Positions 40,101-46,965 of a stretch of 64,000 nucleotides of DNA are shown here, piece after piece. The translations under genes and the position numbers were made by a program. The stretch covers positions 116,849,195-116,913,194 of the forward strand of contig CP136065.1 in the NCBI GenBank assembly GCA_032622095.1, given 5' to 3'. Position 1 is the stretch's first letter. Every line of letters starts with the position of its first letter. The stretch is from Siphonodentalium dalli. Its lineage: Eukaryota; Mollusca; Scaphopoda; Gadilida; Siphonodentaliidae. Below the pieces are notes generated by a model. It saw only the letters and a program-made list of their open reading frames with translations. It was not told the DNA's origin and searched no databases.

Positions 40101-42977
40101 TATGATGATCAGACGAACAGTACGACCTGTATCCTGTGCTAATGGATTGAATTTTGAAATCAAAGATGGCCACTGGCGGCCATGTTTTTCATCCGAATGA
40201 CCCCAAAATGACTCTTTGCCATCTACATTCCAATTTCAACAGCCATGAAAAATTTCATGATGATCAGACTCGAGGTACGACCTGTAGTCCGTGCTAAAGG
40301 ATTTAGTCATACAAAGAGTAAAATCCAAGATGGCTTCTGGTGGCCATGTTTTTTGGCCGAATGACCCCAAAATGACTCGTTGCCATCTACATGTCATTAT
40401 TAACATTCATGACAAATTTTATGATGATCAGACTAAAAGTACGGCCTGTAGCCCGTGCTAAAACAAAGATGGCCACTGGCGAATGACCCCAAAATGACTC
40501 GTTCCCATCTACATTCCAATTTCAATAGCCATGACAAATTTCATGATGATCAGACTAAAGGTACGACCTGTAGCTTGTGCTAAATGATTTAGTCATACAA
40601 AGAGTAAAATCCAAGATGGCTGCTGGCGGCCATGTTTTTTGGCCGAATGACCTCTAAATGACTTGTTACCATCTACATGTCATTGTTAACATCCAAGACA
40701 AATTTTATGATGATCAGACTAAAGGTACATGTACGACCTGTAGCCTGTGCTAAAGGATCTAGTCATACAAAGAGTAAAATCCAAGATGGCTGCTGGCGGC
40801 CATGTTTTTTGGCCGAATCACCTCAAAATGACTCGTTCCCATCGACATGTCATTGTTAACATCCATGACAAATTTTATGATGATCAGACTAAAGGTACAA
40901 CCTGTAGCCCGTTCTAAAGGATTTAGTCATACAAAGAGTAAAATCCAAGATGGCTGCTGCGGCCATGTTTTTTGGCCGAATGACCCCAAAATTAATCGTT
41001 CCCATCTACATCTCAATATTAACATCCATGACTAATTTCATGATGATCAGACGAACAGTACAACCTGTAACCCGTGCTAATGGATTGAATTTTGAAATCA
41101 AAGTTTAAGATGGCCACTGGCGGCCATGTTTTTCATCCGAATAACCCCAAAATGGCTCGTTCCCATCTGCATTACAATTTCAACAGCCATAAAAAAAATT
41201 CATGATTATCAGACTCAAGATACGACCTGTAGTCCGTGCTAAAGGATTTAGTCATACAAAGAGTAAAATCCAAGATGGCTGCTGGCGGCCATGTTTTTTG
41301 GCCGAATGACCCCAAAATGACTCGTTCCCATCTACATCTCAATATTAACATCCATGACAAATTTCATGATGATCAGACGAACAGTACGACCTGTAACCCG
41401 TGCTAATGGATTGAATTTTGAAATCAAAGATGGCCACTGGCGGCCATGTTTTTCATCCGAATGACCCCAAAATGACTCGTTCCCATCTACATTACAATTT
41501 CAACAGCCATAATTTTTTTTATGATGATCAGACTAAAGGTACGACCTGTAGCCCGTGCTAAATGATTTAGTCATACAAAGAGTAAAATCCAAGATGGCTT
41601 CTGGTGGCCATGTTATTTGGCCGAATGACCCCAAAATGACTCGTTCTCATCTACATGTCATTATTAACATTCATGACAAATTTTATGATGATCAGACTAA
41701 AAGTACAACATGTAGCCCGTGCTAAATGATTTAGTCATACAAAGAGTAAAATCCAAGATGGCTGCTGGCGGCCATGTTTTTCAGCCAAATGACCCCAAAA
41801 TGATTCGTTCCCATCTACATGTCATTGTTAACATCCATGACAAATTTTATGATGATCAGACTAAAGGTACGACCTGTAGCCTGTGCTAAAGAATTTAGTC
41901 ATACAAAGAGTAAAATCCAAGATGGCTGCTGGCGGCCATGTTTTTTGGCGAAATGACCCCAAAATTACTCGTTCCCATCTACATGTCAATATTAACATCC
42001 ATGACAAATTTAATGATGATCAGACGAACAGTACGACCTGTGGCCTGTGCTAATGGATTAAATTTTGAAATCAATGATGGCCATGTTTTTTGCCCGAATG
42101 ACCCAAAAAAGACTTGTTCCCATCTACATGTCATTGTTAACATCCATGACAAATTTCATGATGATCCGACTAAAGGTACGACATGTAGCCCGTGCCAAAG
42201 GATTTAGTCATGCAAAGAGTAAAATCCAAGATGGCTGCTAGAGGTCATGTTTTTTGGCCAAATGACCCCAATGTTACTCGTTCCCATCTACATGTCAATA
42301 TTAAGTTCTACGACAAATTTCATGATGATCAGACGAACACTCCGGCCTGTAGCCACTGGCAGCCATGTTTTTTTTGCCGAATGACCCCAAAATGACTCGT
42401 TCCCATCTACATGTCAATGTCAACGCCCCCATGACACACACAAATTCATAATGATCTGACCAAAGGTACGACCTGTAGCCATTGCTAAAGGAAATTGTTG
42501 ACGAATCACGCACAGAAGGACAGATACCAAGCCATGGCAATATCTCAAAGTTTACAAAGTAAAGTTGAGCTGAAAATTTCAGCTGGCAAGAAAATTTCAG
42601 CCAGGCCGGGTCACCGGAAACAAATGTTTTTTTATTTTTGGCCTAAATCACCCTAAAAAATCATGGTTGCATGCATCATATGAATAGAATGAGCATTGTG
42701 TGGGTATATAAAGGCTAAGCGCAGCCACTTGTTTTAGAATATACATACAATGTGTTATTTGACTGTCTGTTTAAAAATAGTGAAGCTTCAGTGTAGATCA
42801 TGCTTGTTTTATTCTTTGACAAACATTTAGTGCACCAGTGATAAAAGAACTCTCCTAAAACCAGCTATGAAGTGAAATGTTGTCCCTCATAAATTTTCTA
42901 AGTGTCATACCTCTACCACCGCCTCTTCCTCGGTCGCCGCCTCTTCCTCTGAAGCCACCTCTGTCACCAAAGCCCAT
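15855..42977 (-). CDS. GAR1: GAR1, H/ACA ribonucleoprotein complex subunit 1 (six coding exons, whole gene)
   Basis: Joined exons 42977-42911, 35412-35338, 26752-26604, 25084-25025, 18495-18411 and 16111-15855 total 693 nt, coding for 230 aa plus stop; the human protein is about 217 aa. Residues 1-40 are RGG-rich, about 41-136 form the Gar1/Naf1 core ([57 protein letters not shown]), and about 137-230 are again RGG-rich. GAR1 is a core protein of nucleolar and Cajal-body H/ACA RNPs. It binds the pseudouridine synthase dyskerin/Cbf5, is needed for guided pseudouridylation of rRNA and snRNA, and is part of telomerase RNP. Every intron is GT-AG on the minus strand and codon phases (1,1,0,0,1) are consistent. 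There is no stop or frameshift and all conserved blocks are present, so it looks functional. Introns are unusually large and repeat-filled. Confidence 0.96.
16503..17379 (+). mobile_element. Family A element in GAR1 intron 5
   Basis: Opens with ATGAAAGTGTCAATGACACT, whose AGTGTC-AAT-GACACT is the 5' palindrome, then TAGCTCAACTTGG. About four core units follow, with AAGATGGCTGCTGGCGGCC and GACAAATTTCATGATGATC. It closes with AATGTTGAGCTAAAAATGAA but lacks the full 3' hairpin and GGAC tract. It lies antisense to GAR1. Confidence 0.9.
17380..18410. other. Rest of GAR1 intron 5, with a G-tract
   Basis: No exon recognised. A run of about 23 G begins at 18121. The block around 17640-17730 (GAGAAAATATTTTTTACTGC, CACCTGAGGCAGGAAGCAGG) is related to sequence at 23905-23985 in intron 4 and is probably a diverged dispersed repeat. 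Confidence 0.5.
18411..18495 (-). CDS. GAR1: GAR1 coding exon 5
   Basis: Acceptor TCTTTTTAG, donor GTGAGGTG. Codes for [20 protein letters not shown] and then ERGGRGRG (residues 118-145), the conserved core end and the switch to the C-terminal RGG domain. Ends in phase 1. Confidence 0.96.
18496..18952. other. Start of GAR1 intron 4, no recognised feature
   Basis: AT-rich intron sequence. Two CCCTAA units at 18906-18919 look telomere-like but are far too few to be a telomeric tract. Confidence 0.5.
18953..19745 (+). mobile_element. Family C element (tandem core, GGAC tract) in GAR1 intron 4
   Basis: The 5' part has a 12-bp palindrome GGTCGGCCGACC (19004-19015), then ACAGTGTCCCCCGA. Three core units follow, sharing AACTGTAGGAGGAGTTGATT, GAAGGTACCCAATCTC and AACATGTTAGGAACAATATC. 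Then comes a GGAC-rich tract (19558-19585), then GAGGGTCATTTCTATAGTCC and CGTCGGGGGAC, the 3' hairpin region. The last 100 bp are a piece of the family D core. Matches 45918-46650. Confidence 0.8.
19751..21150 (+). mobile_element. Family B element (tandem core) in GAR1 intron 4
   Basis: Opens with the 15-bp palindrome ACAGTC-AAA-GACTGT (19753-19767), then GGGGTCGCTCACC. The first 730 bp are closely paralleled at 47578-48320. Core units carry AACAAATCTGAA, CAGTCACCAAAGGA, CATACCAAATAT and GAGTTATGGCCCTGG. The end is a GGAC-like stretch and ATATACCCCC with GGGTATAATGAG, so this copy has a TATACCCC-type tail instead of the family B hairpin. Confidence 0.8.
21215..21623. mobile_element. 409-bp MITE-like element with 120-bp inverted ends, each end itself a hairpin
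   Basis: The left end TGTCTGACTTTTGCAGAATG mirrors the right end (CATTCTGCAAATGTCAGACA), with one mismatch in the first 20 bp. The inversion extends inward about 120 bp to TTAGGCCTCA / TGAGGCCTAAGC. Each arm also folds on itself: GAGGTCACTAAAGGGTGAAT pairs with TTCACCCTCTGTGGACCTC inside the left arm, and likewise on the right. No clear target duplication. No ORF. Confidence 0.85.
21804..22604 (+). mobile_element. Family B element with GGAC tract and 3' hairpin
   Basis: Leads in with a G-rich tract (21834-21905) and AT-rich sequence, then three family B core units from about 22055. A (GACG)n tract is at 22503-22552, then GAGGAGTGATGACTATAGC. The 3' hairpin at 22564-22597 has TAGCTC..ACC..GGAGAC pairing with GTCTC..GGT.GAGCTA around TTC. 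It ends at TAATAAAAG. The 21804-22139 frame is not coding. Confidence 0.8.
22605..22875 (+). mobile_element. Family D element with TATACCCCC hairpin
   Basis: The core has GTCTGACAGACGTCATAATC, GCAGGTGCACAGGTTCC and TGTGCCAAGTTTCACGGAAA, followed by GACGGAGCGATGACGGACAAG. Then TATACCCCCTCCCTAACTTC pairs with GAGGGGGGGGGGGTATA (22829-22873) as a terminal hairpin. The same core is fragmented at 19625-19745. Confidence 0.75.
22876..23220 (+). mobile_element. Family J element: two core units plus TAATACCC hairpin
   Basis: Two tandem units of about 155 bp share AAAGATGAATAACT, GAACATCCATA, TTCATTGA and TGAGACATCTG / TGAGATATCTG. TAATACCC (23178) with GGGGTATAATA (23207-23217) at the end makes another terminal hairpin of the same style as family D. 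No coding capacity. Confidence 0.6.
23221..24050. other. GAR1 intron 4, no recognised feature
   Basis: AT-rich sequence without an exon. The last 150 bp resemble 17640-17730 in intron 5, a probable old dispersed repeat. Confidence 0.4.
24051..24440 (+). mobile_element. Diverged family A fragment (5' end)
   Basis: Begins ATGAAAGTGTCAATGAAGCT with TAGCTCAACTTGG, then two old core units (AAATCCAAGATGGCTCC, AAGATGGCCACTGGCC). A close relative of 26876-27280. 3' end lost. Confidence 0.75.
24441..25024. other. End of GAR1 intron 4, no recognised feature
   Basis: Unassigned AT-rich intron DNA up to the exon 4 donor. Confidence 0.4.
25025..25084 (-). CDS. GAR1: GAR1 coding exon 4
   Basis: Twenty codons exactly, [20 protein letters not shown] (residues 98-117), between acceptor GTTACCAG and donor GTATGTC. 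The block [14 protein letters not shown] is diagnostic of GAR1. Both junctions are phase 0, so this exon could be skipped without a frameshift, but the protein would lose a conserved core strand. Confidence 0.96.
25085..25840 (+). repeat. Family H tandem-core repeat in GAR1 intron 3
   Basis: Three to four diverged units of about 165-190 bp recur as CCAAATATCAAGATT, TTCAAGTTATCATCC with GGACA, CCAAAAATTATTATTT and CATAACTCTGTCAAAA. The style matches the cores of families B, I and K, but neither a GGAC tract nor a terminal hairpin is seen. Confidence 0.6.
25841..26335 (+). mobile_element. Diverged family A element in GAR1 intron 3
   Basis: Starts ATGAAAGTGGCCATTACACT with TAGCTCAACTTGG, so the 5' palindrome has decayed. 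Core phrases include CATATAAAATTTGG, GGATTAAGTCATGCAAAGAG and TGAAATCCAA. It ends about 270 bp before exon 3. Confidence 0.75.
26604..26752 (-). CDS. GAR1: GAR1 coding exon 3 (core domain)
   Basis: Acceptor CGTTTCAG, donor GTATCC. Codes for the split Glu at residue 48 and residues 49-97, from [15 protein letters not shown] to [14 protein letters not shown]. This holds most of the beta-barrel Gar1/Naf1 domain, which contacts dyskerin. The first two thirds of the human core align almost without gaps. Ends in phase 0. Confidence 0.97.
26876..27280 (+). mobile_element. Family A fragment in GAR1 intron 2
   Basis: 5' end ATGAAAGTGTCAATGACAAT with TAGCTCAACTT, then core units of the older subtype that match 24051-24440 (CAGTCAATAGAATGAT, AAGGAAAGTCAAAAAGTTTC). 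A second broken 5' end (TAGTGTCAATGACATTATAG) lies just upstream at 26815. Confidence 0.75.
27281..27599. other. Stretch with no recognised feature
   Basis: Slightly less AT-rich, with several CG dinucleotides (ATAGCGAATAACATTTTGTT, CGCGACGCC). No exon or element recognised. Confidence 0.35.
27600..27728 (-). mobile_element. Family A 3' end, minus orientation
   Basis: The 3' hairpin in reverse (TTAGCTCAACTTTACTTTGT, AAAGTTTGAGCTA) is followed by about 90 bp of core. It is cut by the start of the next, oppositely oriented element. Confidence 0.8.
27729..32121 (+). mobile_element. Largest family A element: about 26 tandem 162-bp core units
   Basis: The 5' palindrome AGTGTC-AAT-GACACT and TAGCTCAACTTGG open the element. 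About 26 core units of 161-164 bp follow, each with AAGATGGCTGCTGGCGGCCA, GAATGACCCCAAAATGACTC, CCCATCTACATGTCATT, GACAAATTTTATGATGATCA and GGTACGACCTGTAGCCCGTG. It closes with ACACACGGACGACGGACG, CCATGGCAATAGCTCAAACT and the 3' hairpin ending at 32120. Two unit subtypes alternate. Near-identical 91-codon frames at 28312, 29123 and 29614 are products of the repeat. It is inserted sense to plus, antisense to GAR1, in intron 2. The structure matches the pearl/Helentron-derived (HINE) design; class is inferred. Confidence 0.93.
32122..32400 (-). mobile_element. Family A fragment, minus orientation
   Basis: AGCCATTTTGGATTT, AATCCTTCGGCACACCCTGC, TTTTACTCTTTGCATGACTA and CCCTACAGACCACATCCCTC are reverse-complement core phrases of the older subtype. 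Directly abuts the previous element's 3' end. Confidence 0.7.
32401..33518. other. GAR1 intron 2 segment with a palindrome, otherwise unassigned
   Basis: Apart from the inverted repeat at 32555-32768, no feature is recognised. Frames of 60-74 codons on both strands around 32810-33034 lack motifs. Confidence 0.4.
32555..32768. repeat. Imperfect ~100-bp inverted repeat
   Basis: TTTTGTGCCATATACCAATC and ATAAATAT on the left pair with ATATTTGTGATTGGTATAAG on the right. GTAAATAGC / GTGCTAACTAC and ATCTTCAAGA / TCTTGATGAT continue the stem towards the centre near 32660. About 70 percent pairing with gaps, so an old fold-back or MITE. Confidence 0.65.
33519..34342. mobile_element. 824-bp hAT-like non-autonomous element
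   Basis: Perfect 14-bp terminal inverted repeats CAGGGTTTCCGCTA, starting at 33519 and ending at 34342 (TAGCGGAAACCCTG). Flanks TCTAATC and TCTAACC are a 7-bp target duplication with one mismatch. CAGGG ends are typical of the hAT superfamily. Open frames inside (72 and 99 codons) show no transposase motif, so it would depend on an enzyme made elsewhere. Confidence 0.8.
34546..34985 (+). mobile_element. Older family A fragment
   Basis: Core phrases AAATCCAAGATGGC, CATATGCAGTTTGGTTACGA, GTGTGCCAACGAATTTAGTC and AAATCCAAGATGAC in plus orientation, two to three diverged units. Both element ends are missing. Confidence 0.7.
34993..35300 (+). mobile_element. Family A 5' end with one core unit, just 3' of GAR1 exon 2
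   Basis: ATGAAAGTGTCAATGACACT (intact 5' palindrome) and TAGCTCAACTTGGG, then a single unit with GTGCCAAAGGATTTAGTC and CCAAGATGGCC. It stops within about 40 bp of the exon 2 donor, the closest approach of a repeat to a GAR1 splice site here. Confidence 0.75.
35338..35412 (-). CDS. GAR1: GAR1 coding exon 2
   Basis: Acceptor TTATTCAG, donor GTGAGTA. Codes for [11 protein letters not shown] and then [13 protein letters not shown] (residues 24-47): the end of the N-terminal RGG domain and entry to the conserved core. GPPEYVV matches the GPPERVV of vertebrate GAR1. Enters and leaves in phase 1. It sits between intron 1, full of family A and hAT sequence, and intron 2, the largest intron. Confidence 0.95.
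35639..35999 (+). mobile_element. Family E MITE with TTAA ends, copy 2
   Basis: Runs from TTAAAGGTATATTATGAACT to GTGTTTCACATCACTTTAA, 361 bp, and aligns with the copy at 13833 along its full length, including GGCGCTAGGCCAACTGGAG and ATTCGGGATGCAACTATTAG. Lies in GAR1 intron 1 about 230 bp upstream of exon 2. Confidence 0.75.
36225..36306 (+). mobile_element. Family A solo 5' end (empty-site reference)
   Basis: ATGAAAGTGTCAATGACACT, TAGCTCAACTTTGTAAAGAA and GAGCAATGAATAGAGAGATT with no core units after it. It is the uninterrupted counterpart of 51350-51427 joined to 52537 onward, and so shows the target sequence before the element there inserted. Confidence 0.8.
36307..36957. other. GAR1 intron 1 segment with no recognised feature
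   Basis: Contains a 73-codon frame (36450-36671) without motifs. Otherwise AT-rich sequence. Confidence 0.4.
36958..37503 (+). mobile_element. Family K element: two core units, GGAC tract, 3' hairpin
   Basis: Two units of about 170 bp share TCGGATCAAACCCA, GATCTGTATTTTGGGCTG and AAAATGTTTGAGTTAT. A (GGAC)n/GGACAGAC tract lies at 37403-37440. The 3' hairpin at 37472-37503 is TATGTTTACC..ATACATGGTAT..GGGTAAACATA. Again the same blueprint with unrelated sequence. Confidence 0.75.
37520..42573 (+). mobile_element. Second giant family A array (about 23 units) in GAR1 intron 1
   Basis: Starts inside a core unit (AGAATTTAGTCACACACAAA), without a 5' palindrome. It runs through about 23 core units of the two subtypes and ends with GGACAGATACC, CCATGGCAATATCTCAAAGT and the 3' hairpin variant TTTACAAAGTAAAGTTGAGC at about 42570. 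It is split at 37605/38788 by a 1182-bp hAT insertion. Some units are deleted or fused (for example 39181-39215, 40460-40490). Confidence 0.92.
37606..38787. mobile_element. 1182-bp hAT-type element inserted in a family A unit
   Basis: Ends TAGTGCTGGGCGGTATGACG and, inverted at the right, TAGGGCTGGGCGATATTGGC. The exact 8-bp target duplication CCCAAAAT lies at 37598-37605 and 38788-38795, inside the GACCCCAAAATGACTCG phrase of the host repeat. The TGCTGGGCGATAT-type terminus and 8-bp duplication are typical of hAT. The left subterminal region is rich in GATAT and the right in ATCGCGATA motifs. Internal frames (80-82 codons) carry no recognisable transposase domain, so it is non-autonomous or gutted. 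Confidence 0.93.
42574..42910. other. Start of GAR1 intron 1 next to exon 1
   Basis: No exon or element. A TATATAAAGG box lies on plus at 42705-42714, but I find no gene downstream of it on that strand, so I do not call a promoter. Confidence 0.4.
42911..42977 (-). CDS. GAR1: GAR1 coding exon 1
   Basis: Codes for residues 1-22 plus the first base of codon 23. It starts [20 protein letters not shown], the N-terminal RGG domain expected for GAR1. The ATG is preceded in frame by TAA nine bases upstream. It ends at donor GTATGAC, phase 1. Just upstream is TCTATTTCAG, a good acceptor, so the ATG may lie near the start of exon 2 of the transcript with a non-coding first exon further right. Alternatively TATAAAA at 43018-43012 (minus) could be a close core promoter. 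I cannot decide between these. Confidence 0.9.
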
Positions 42978-43011
42978 ACCCAGTTAATACTGAAATAGAT
43001 GTGCTACTGCA

Positions 43012-43018
43012 TTTTATA
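43012..43018 (-). promoter_or_regulatory. Possible TATA box of GAR1
   Basis: TATAAAA on the minus strand, ending 35 bp upstream of the GAR1 ATG. If used, the 5' UTR would be only about 10 nt. The competing reading is that this is intron and the acceptor TCTATTTCAG just before the ATG joins an upstream non-coding exon. Confidence 0.25.
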
Positions 43019-43093
43019 AAAGACTCCATGTGAACTGATTAATTTCCAGATAAGCTTATATTTGAGGTAGATTATGTACATGTATTTGTTACC

Positions 43094-43854
43094 CAGTGCT
43101 GGCGGTCTAGAAATTCCAGGCTGGCTATTAATAGCCCTCCTAGATTTTCCTAGGAGGGCTAGCCTCCTCAACTTTTACAGTTATAACTGATTTAAATGAT
43201 TTAATCAAACTACATGTTATTTATTCAACTTCGTGGCTCATATATTCTATATAAACAGTATTTGCAGAGTAATAGACTTGTACATGTAGTTGGACATCAA
43301 TAGTTGCTGAACATTTGGTACCATGGTTTATTGAGACGGCTGAGCTGCAGTGCATATTCTATCATTCATTGAGTGAATACATGACAGGACAATGATATTG
43401 ATAATATAAATGTAAACCGTTTTGTGAAATAAAGATTTAATGAAATCAATGTGCATTCCTTGCAATAACATGAAGATTAATGCAGCCCTTTAATTCAGAT
43501 TGTTGGCTTCGGCAAACCGCTACGGCAACCCATTGCTGTGGCCTAGTTTGCTTCAACAAATGACTTCGGCATTGTTGATTGCCATAACCAATCATGAGGG
43601 CTGGTTAATGTCAGTGATTAGATTATATAATGTACTATACTGCATCTGCACTATTCTTGTGACCTCAAATAAATGTACCGCTTATTCATTTTAAAACAAA
43701 AATGTGGCTGACTCTCGATGGAGCGCTTCAACTTGACACAATGTCATACATGTATTTGCAATCAAAGCATATTTTATCTCTTGGGATGAGGAGGGCTATA
43801 AAAAGCCCACCTAGGAAAATTCTAGGCAGACCCACCTTGAGATTTCCAGGCCTG
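43094..43854. mobile_element. 761-bp TIR element with CAGTGCTGG end, copy 1
   Basis: Left end CAGTGCTGGCGGTCTAGAAA, right end inverted CAGGCCTGGAAATCTC. Roughly 75 bp of each end are related as inverted repeats and carry their own palindromes (CTAGGAGGGCTA, ATAGCCCTCCTAG). The 6-bp target duplication GTTACC is at 43088-43093 and 43855-43860. The same ends and a 6-bp duplication occur at 51428-52536, but the interiors differ. hAT-like by its CAG start; the 6-bp duplication is atypical. The 60-64 codon frames inside have no motif. Confidence 0.85.
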
Positions 43855-43860
43855 GTTACC

Positions 43861-44320
43861 CCAGTTCCCTCCCCTGAAATATGAGTACAAAATCTACTAA
43901 AGATAGTCTATCTCTTCCCAGCAAGTTTTATATAGAATTCAGGAATCATATAATAGATAGGAATCGAGGACACCTGTCCAGAAAATCAATTTTATTTATA
44001 ATTTCTTCCGACATTCGTGGGACAGTTTTAGGGGCTGTTTGTATATAAACATAAATCTGCATGAAGAGCATACCAAGAGGGAGAGCACTCTATCTTGTTA
44101 GCACCCTCAATGAAGGTAAATTGCAGACCAGCTAAGATATTTACCACAAGTTACAATCAAAATCTATCTGTAATTTATTCACAAAATATTTGTAGTCTTG
44201 AAATCAGGGAAACGTGCATTGAGTGTGACATGGGTGGGATAAATACAACCTATGAGTGAATTTGCGCCACTGATAGGTCGACGACTGGACTGTCATAATA
44301 AACAGCAAATTCATGTTTCA
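43861..44320. other. Stretch with no recognised feature
   Basis: Unassigned AT-rich DNA upstream of the GAR1 coding start. Confidence 0.35.
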
Positions 44321-44326
44321 CAAACA

Positions 44327-44650
44327 TAATATTTTAATTCTAATATTTTTAATGCTAACTTGATATTTTAACTCTAACCAGCTGCTCTAACTTAATATTT
44401 TAACTCTAACTTAATATTTTAACTCTAAATTAATATTTTAATTCTAATATTTAAATATTAACTCAACATTTTAACTCTGACTTAATGTTTCAATTCTAAC
44501 TTATTATTTCAACACCAACTTAATATTTTAATTCTAACTTAATATTTCTATTTCAATATTTTATTTGTAACTTCAAAATAAAAAGCTAAATACAAATCTA
44601 CTACTAAAAGATATAATGTTGGAACTAAAATATTAGAATTAAAAAGTTGA
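44327..44650. repeat. Degenerate AT minisatellite (~19 bp)
   Basis: About a dozen imperfect repeats of AACTTAATATTTTAACTCT with variants ATTCTAATATTT. The last ones are inverted (AACTAAAATATTAGAATTAA). Confidence 0.75.
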
Positions 44651-44675
44651 AATTGGACTGAACATAAAACGGATC

Positions 44676-44990
44676 TCAGAATTGAAAAGTAAATATTAAA
44701 ACAAATATAAAACAGATATATTTAGTTGGAATTGTGACCCAATTGGCTGGCGCGCATTCTATAACAATTCTATCAAAAGACATCGCTGCGATTGGACCAC
44801 GGAAATTGTCGATCTCGATTCCGCCATGTGACACATGTCCCCATAAGCTTTCCAGTGTCGCTATCTTTGTCGATGCGCAATGCTGCATTTCTGTTGTATC
44901 TTATTTGTCCCATTGAGAACAATGGTTCCCTTTATCAACAATTTGATGATTATTTTAAAATTGCATCTATAGTACAAGGGGCGTTTCAGA
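44676..44990 (-). promoter_or_regulatory. Weak candidate upstream promoter or non-coding exon of GAR1
   Basis: A patch richer in G, C and CpG than its surroundings. On the minus strand it has two CCAAT boxes (AGCCAATTGGG and GGTCCAATCGC), GCGCGCC and an ATGGCGGAA motif that resembles a YY1 site. Such motifs are common in promoters of ribosome and RNP genes. It lies about 1.7 kb upstream of the GAR1 ATG. No first exon can be proven from sequence alone. A 70-codon minus frame here has no known motif. Confidence 0.2.
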
Positions 44991-45917
44991 CAGGAAAATA
45001 ATAATAATAATTATAATAATAAATAATTATGTTCAGATGCCTTTGTATTTCAAGCCTATATATGGTAGTAAAATATAAGATTATATGTTTCCAGAGAATG
45101 TGCTGAATATATTTATCTTATATAATACAGGAATGGGTCGACAAGTATTTGATCATGTCATGAATTTCTACTTGATGTTCTGATGGGGAACGTTTTAGCA
45201 TTCAACACACAATGCAGGGAATATAATCTTTGTTAGTACTTGTTCCTTAATAATCTATTTCACAGTTGGGTTCATGGAATCAACTCCAGATTGCATGATT
45301 TTTTTGCCACGTTTGTGAGTCAATATCTCAATAAACATTAAATTGATTACCCACAAGAAATTCCGCGATTGTAAGGGATGCAAATCAGACTTGGCTCAAC
45401 AAATTGACCTATTCTATTTCAATCATGGCATCTCGAGCTGCATGGAACCTACACTTACTGCGGAATACCGGTGCACATTTATTAACAAAGAACAGGTATT
45501 ATACCTAAGAAATATATTATAATCTTCCCTGTCAGAACATGAACAAGTTTTCGTGAATTGAACGAGTGGATTATGAACTCTACGGACATAGCCAGAGTAG
45601 AGATTCATGACATGCAATGAGCTAGCCAAATATATAACCTTTCTGGTGTCCCAATATTTTTTTTCACAATGTATGCACATCTCTTCATTGCATGTTTAGA
45701 TGTTGAAATCAATTGGATACAAGACATACAGATGGGGAGAGTGTAACATTAATTGGTTAATTATCTATATTCCTATTATCCCCACGAAGGCTTTTCATCC
45801 TATTGCGAACTCATTCTAGGTAAACTCATATACAAAATATCTTTGAAATCCGTTGAGATTTGTGGAAATGAGCCCTGGGACGTCTATTTGCTATTTGGTA
45901 AATTCGACAAAATAAAA
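44991..45917. other. Stretch with no recognised gene
   Basis: An AAT/ATA simple repeat at 44997-45030, then unassigned sequence. An 85-codon minus frame (45423-45680) has no recognisable domain. Confidence 0.4.
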
Positions 45918-46650
45918 GGTCAGCTGACCACAGTGTCCCCCGAAAAAGTGGCAAGTCGATGCCGCTTTGTTAAAGAAATTTTTTAAAATGTTGAAATTTT
46001 TTAAGTTGAAAAGGGTTAAAAACTCTGTGAAAAAAAAAAATTCTATCATCTATATACATGTTGCACATCTCCAATATGTGGGTAACAATACTCTGAAGTT
46101 TCAAATATCTACGGTCAAAACTGTAGGAGGAGTTGATTACACCATGAAGGTATACAAAAAATTATAAAAATGTTGAAATTTTCTAAGTCGAAAAGGGTTA
46201 ATAACTCCGTCGAAAAGGGTTAATAACTCCGTAAAAAAATAATTTTTCTGTCGTCTATATACATGTTGCACATCTCCAATATGTGGATAACAATACTCTG
46301 AAGTTTCAAATATCTACAATCAAAACTGTAGGAGGAGTTGATTACACCGTGAAGGTACCCTCATACAGAAAATTATAAAAAATGTTGAAATTTTTTAAGT
46401 CGAAAAGGGTTAATAACTCTGTCAAAAAATAATTTTTCCGTCATCTATATACATGTTGCACATCTTCAATATTATATATATGGGCAACAATATTCTGAAG
46501 TTTCAAATCTCTGGGATGAAATCTGTAGGAGGAGATGATAACACCATGAAGGTACTCAAAAGTGTGACAGACGGACAAACAGACGGTTAAACGGATGGAC
46601 GGACGGACCCCATTTCTATAGTCCCCCGAAAATAATTTTTTCGGGGGAGA
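45918..46650 (+). mobile_element. Family C element, most complete copy
   Basis: Opens with the 12-bp palindrome GGTCAGCTGACC (45918-45929), then ACAGTGTCCCCCGAAAA. Three tandem units of about 190 bp follow, each with TCTATATACATGTTGCACAT, AACTGTAGGAGGAGTTGATT and AAGTCGAAAAGGGTTAATAA. A GGAC tract lies at 46568-46609, then ATTTCTATAGT and the 3' hairpin CCCCCGAAAATAATTTTTTC plus GGGGG (46623-46647). Confidence 0.85.
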
Positions 46651-46667
46651 ATAATAAACAAAGTCCA

Positions 46668-46866
46668 ATAATGACCCCAAAAATGACTCGTTCCCATCTA
46701 CATGTCAATGTCATCCATGACAAATTTCATAATAATCAGACCAAAGGTACGAACTGTAGCCCGTGCTAAAGGAAATTGTTGACGAATCTCGCACACACAC
46801 ACGCACACAAGACGGATACCAAGCCATGGCAATAGCTCAAACTTTACAAAGTAAAGTTGAGCTAAA
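46668..46866 (+). mobile_element. Family A solo 3' end
   Basis: One core unit, then ACACACACACGCACACAAGA, CCATGGCAATAGCTCAAACT and the 3' hairpin through GAGCTAAAAATGA. Follows family C directly. Confidence 0.85.
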
Positions 46867-46965
46867 AATGAGGGTGAATTCTCTACCCAAAATTTCAATT
46901 TCATTTGGATTGCGGGTAGAGTTTCTGCCCAAATTTTCAATTTCACTTGGATTATGGGTGAGGTA
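46867..46965 (+). repeat. Two tandem copies of a ~44-bp unit
   Basis: CCCAAAATTTCAATTTCATT with TGGATTGCGGGTAGAG, followed by CCCAAATTTTCAATTTCACT with TGGATTATGGGTGAGG. Confidence 0.75.

Noticed and set aside
42705-42714. TATATAAAGG box on plus
   Set aside because: No plus-strand gene follows. It lies in GAR1 intron 1 and matches chance AT-rich sequence.
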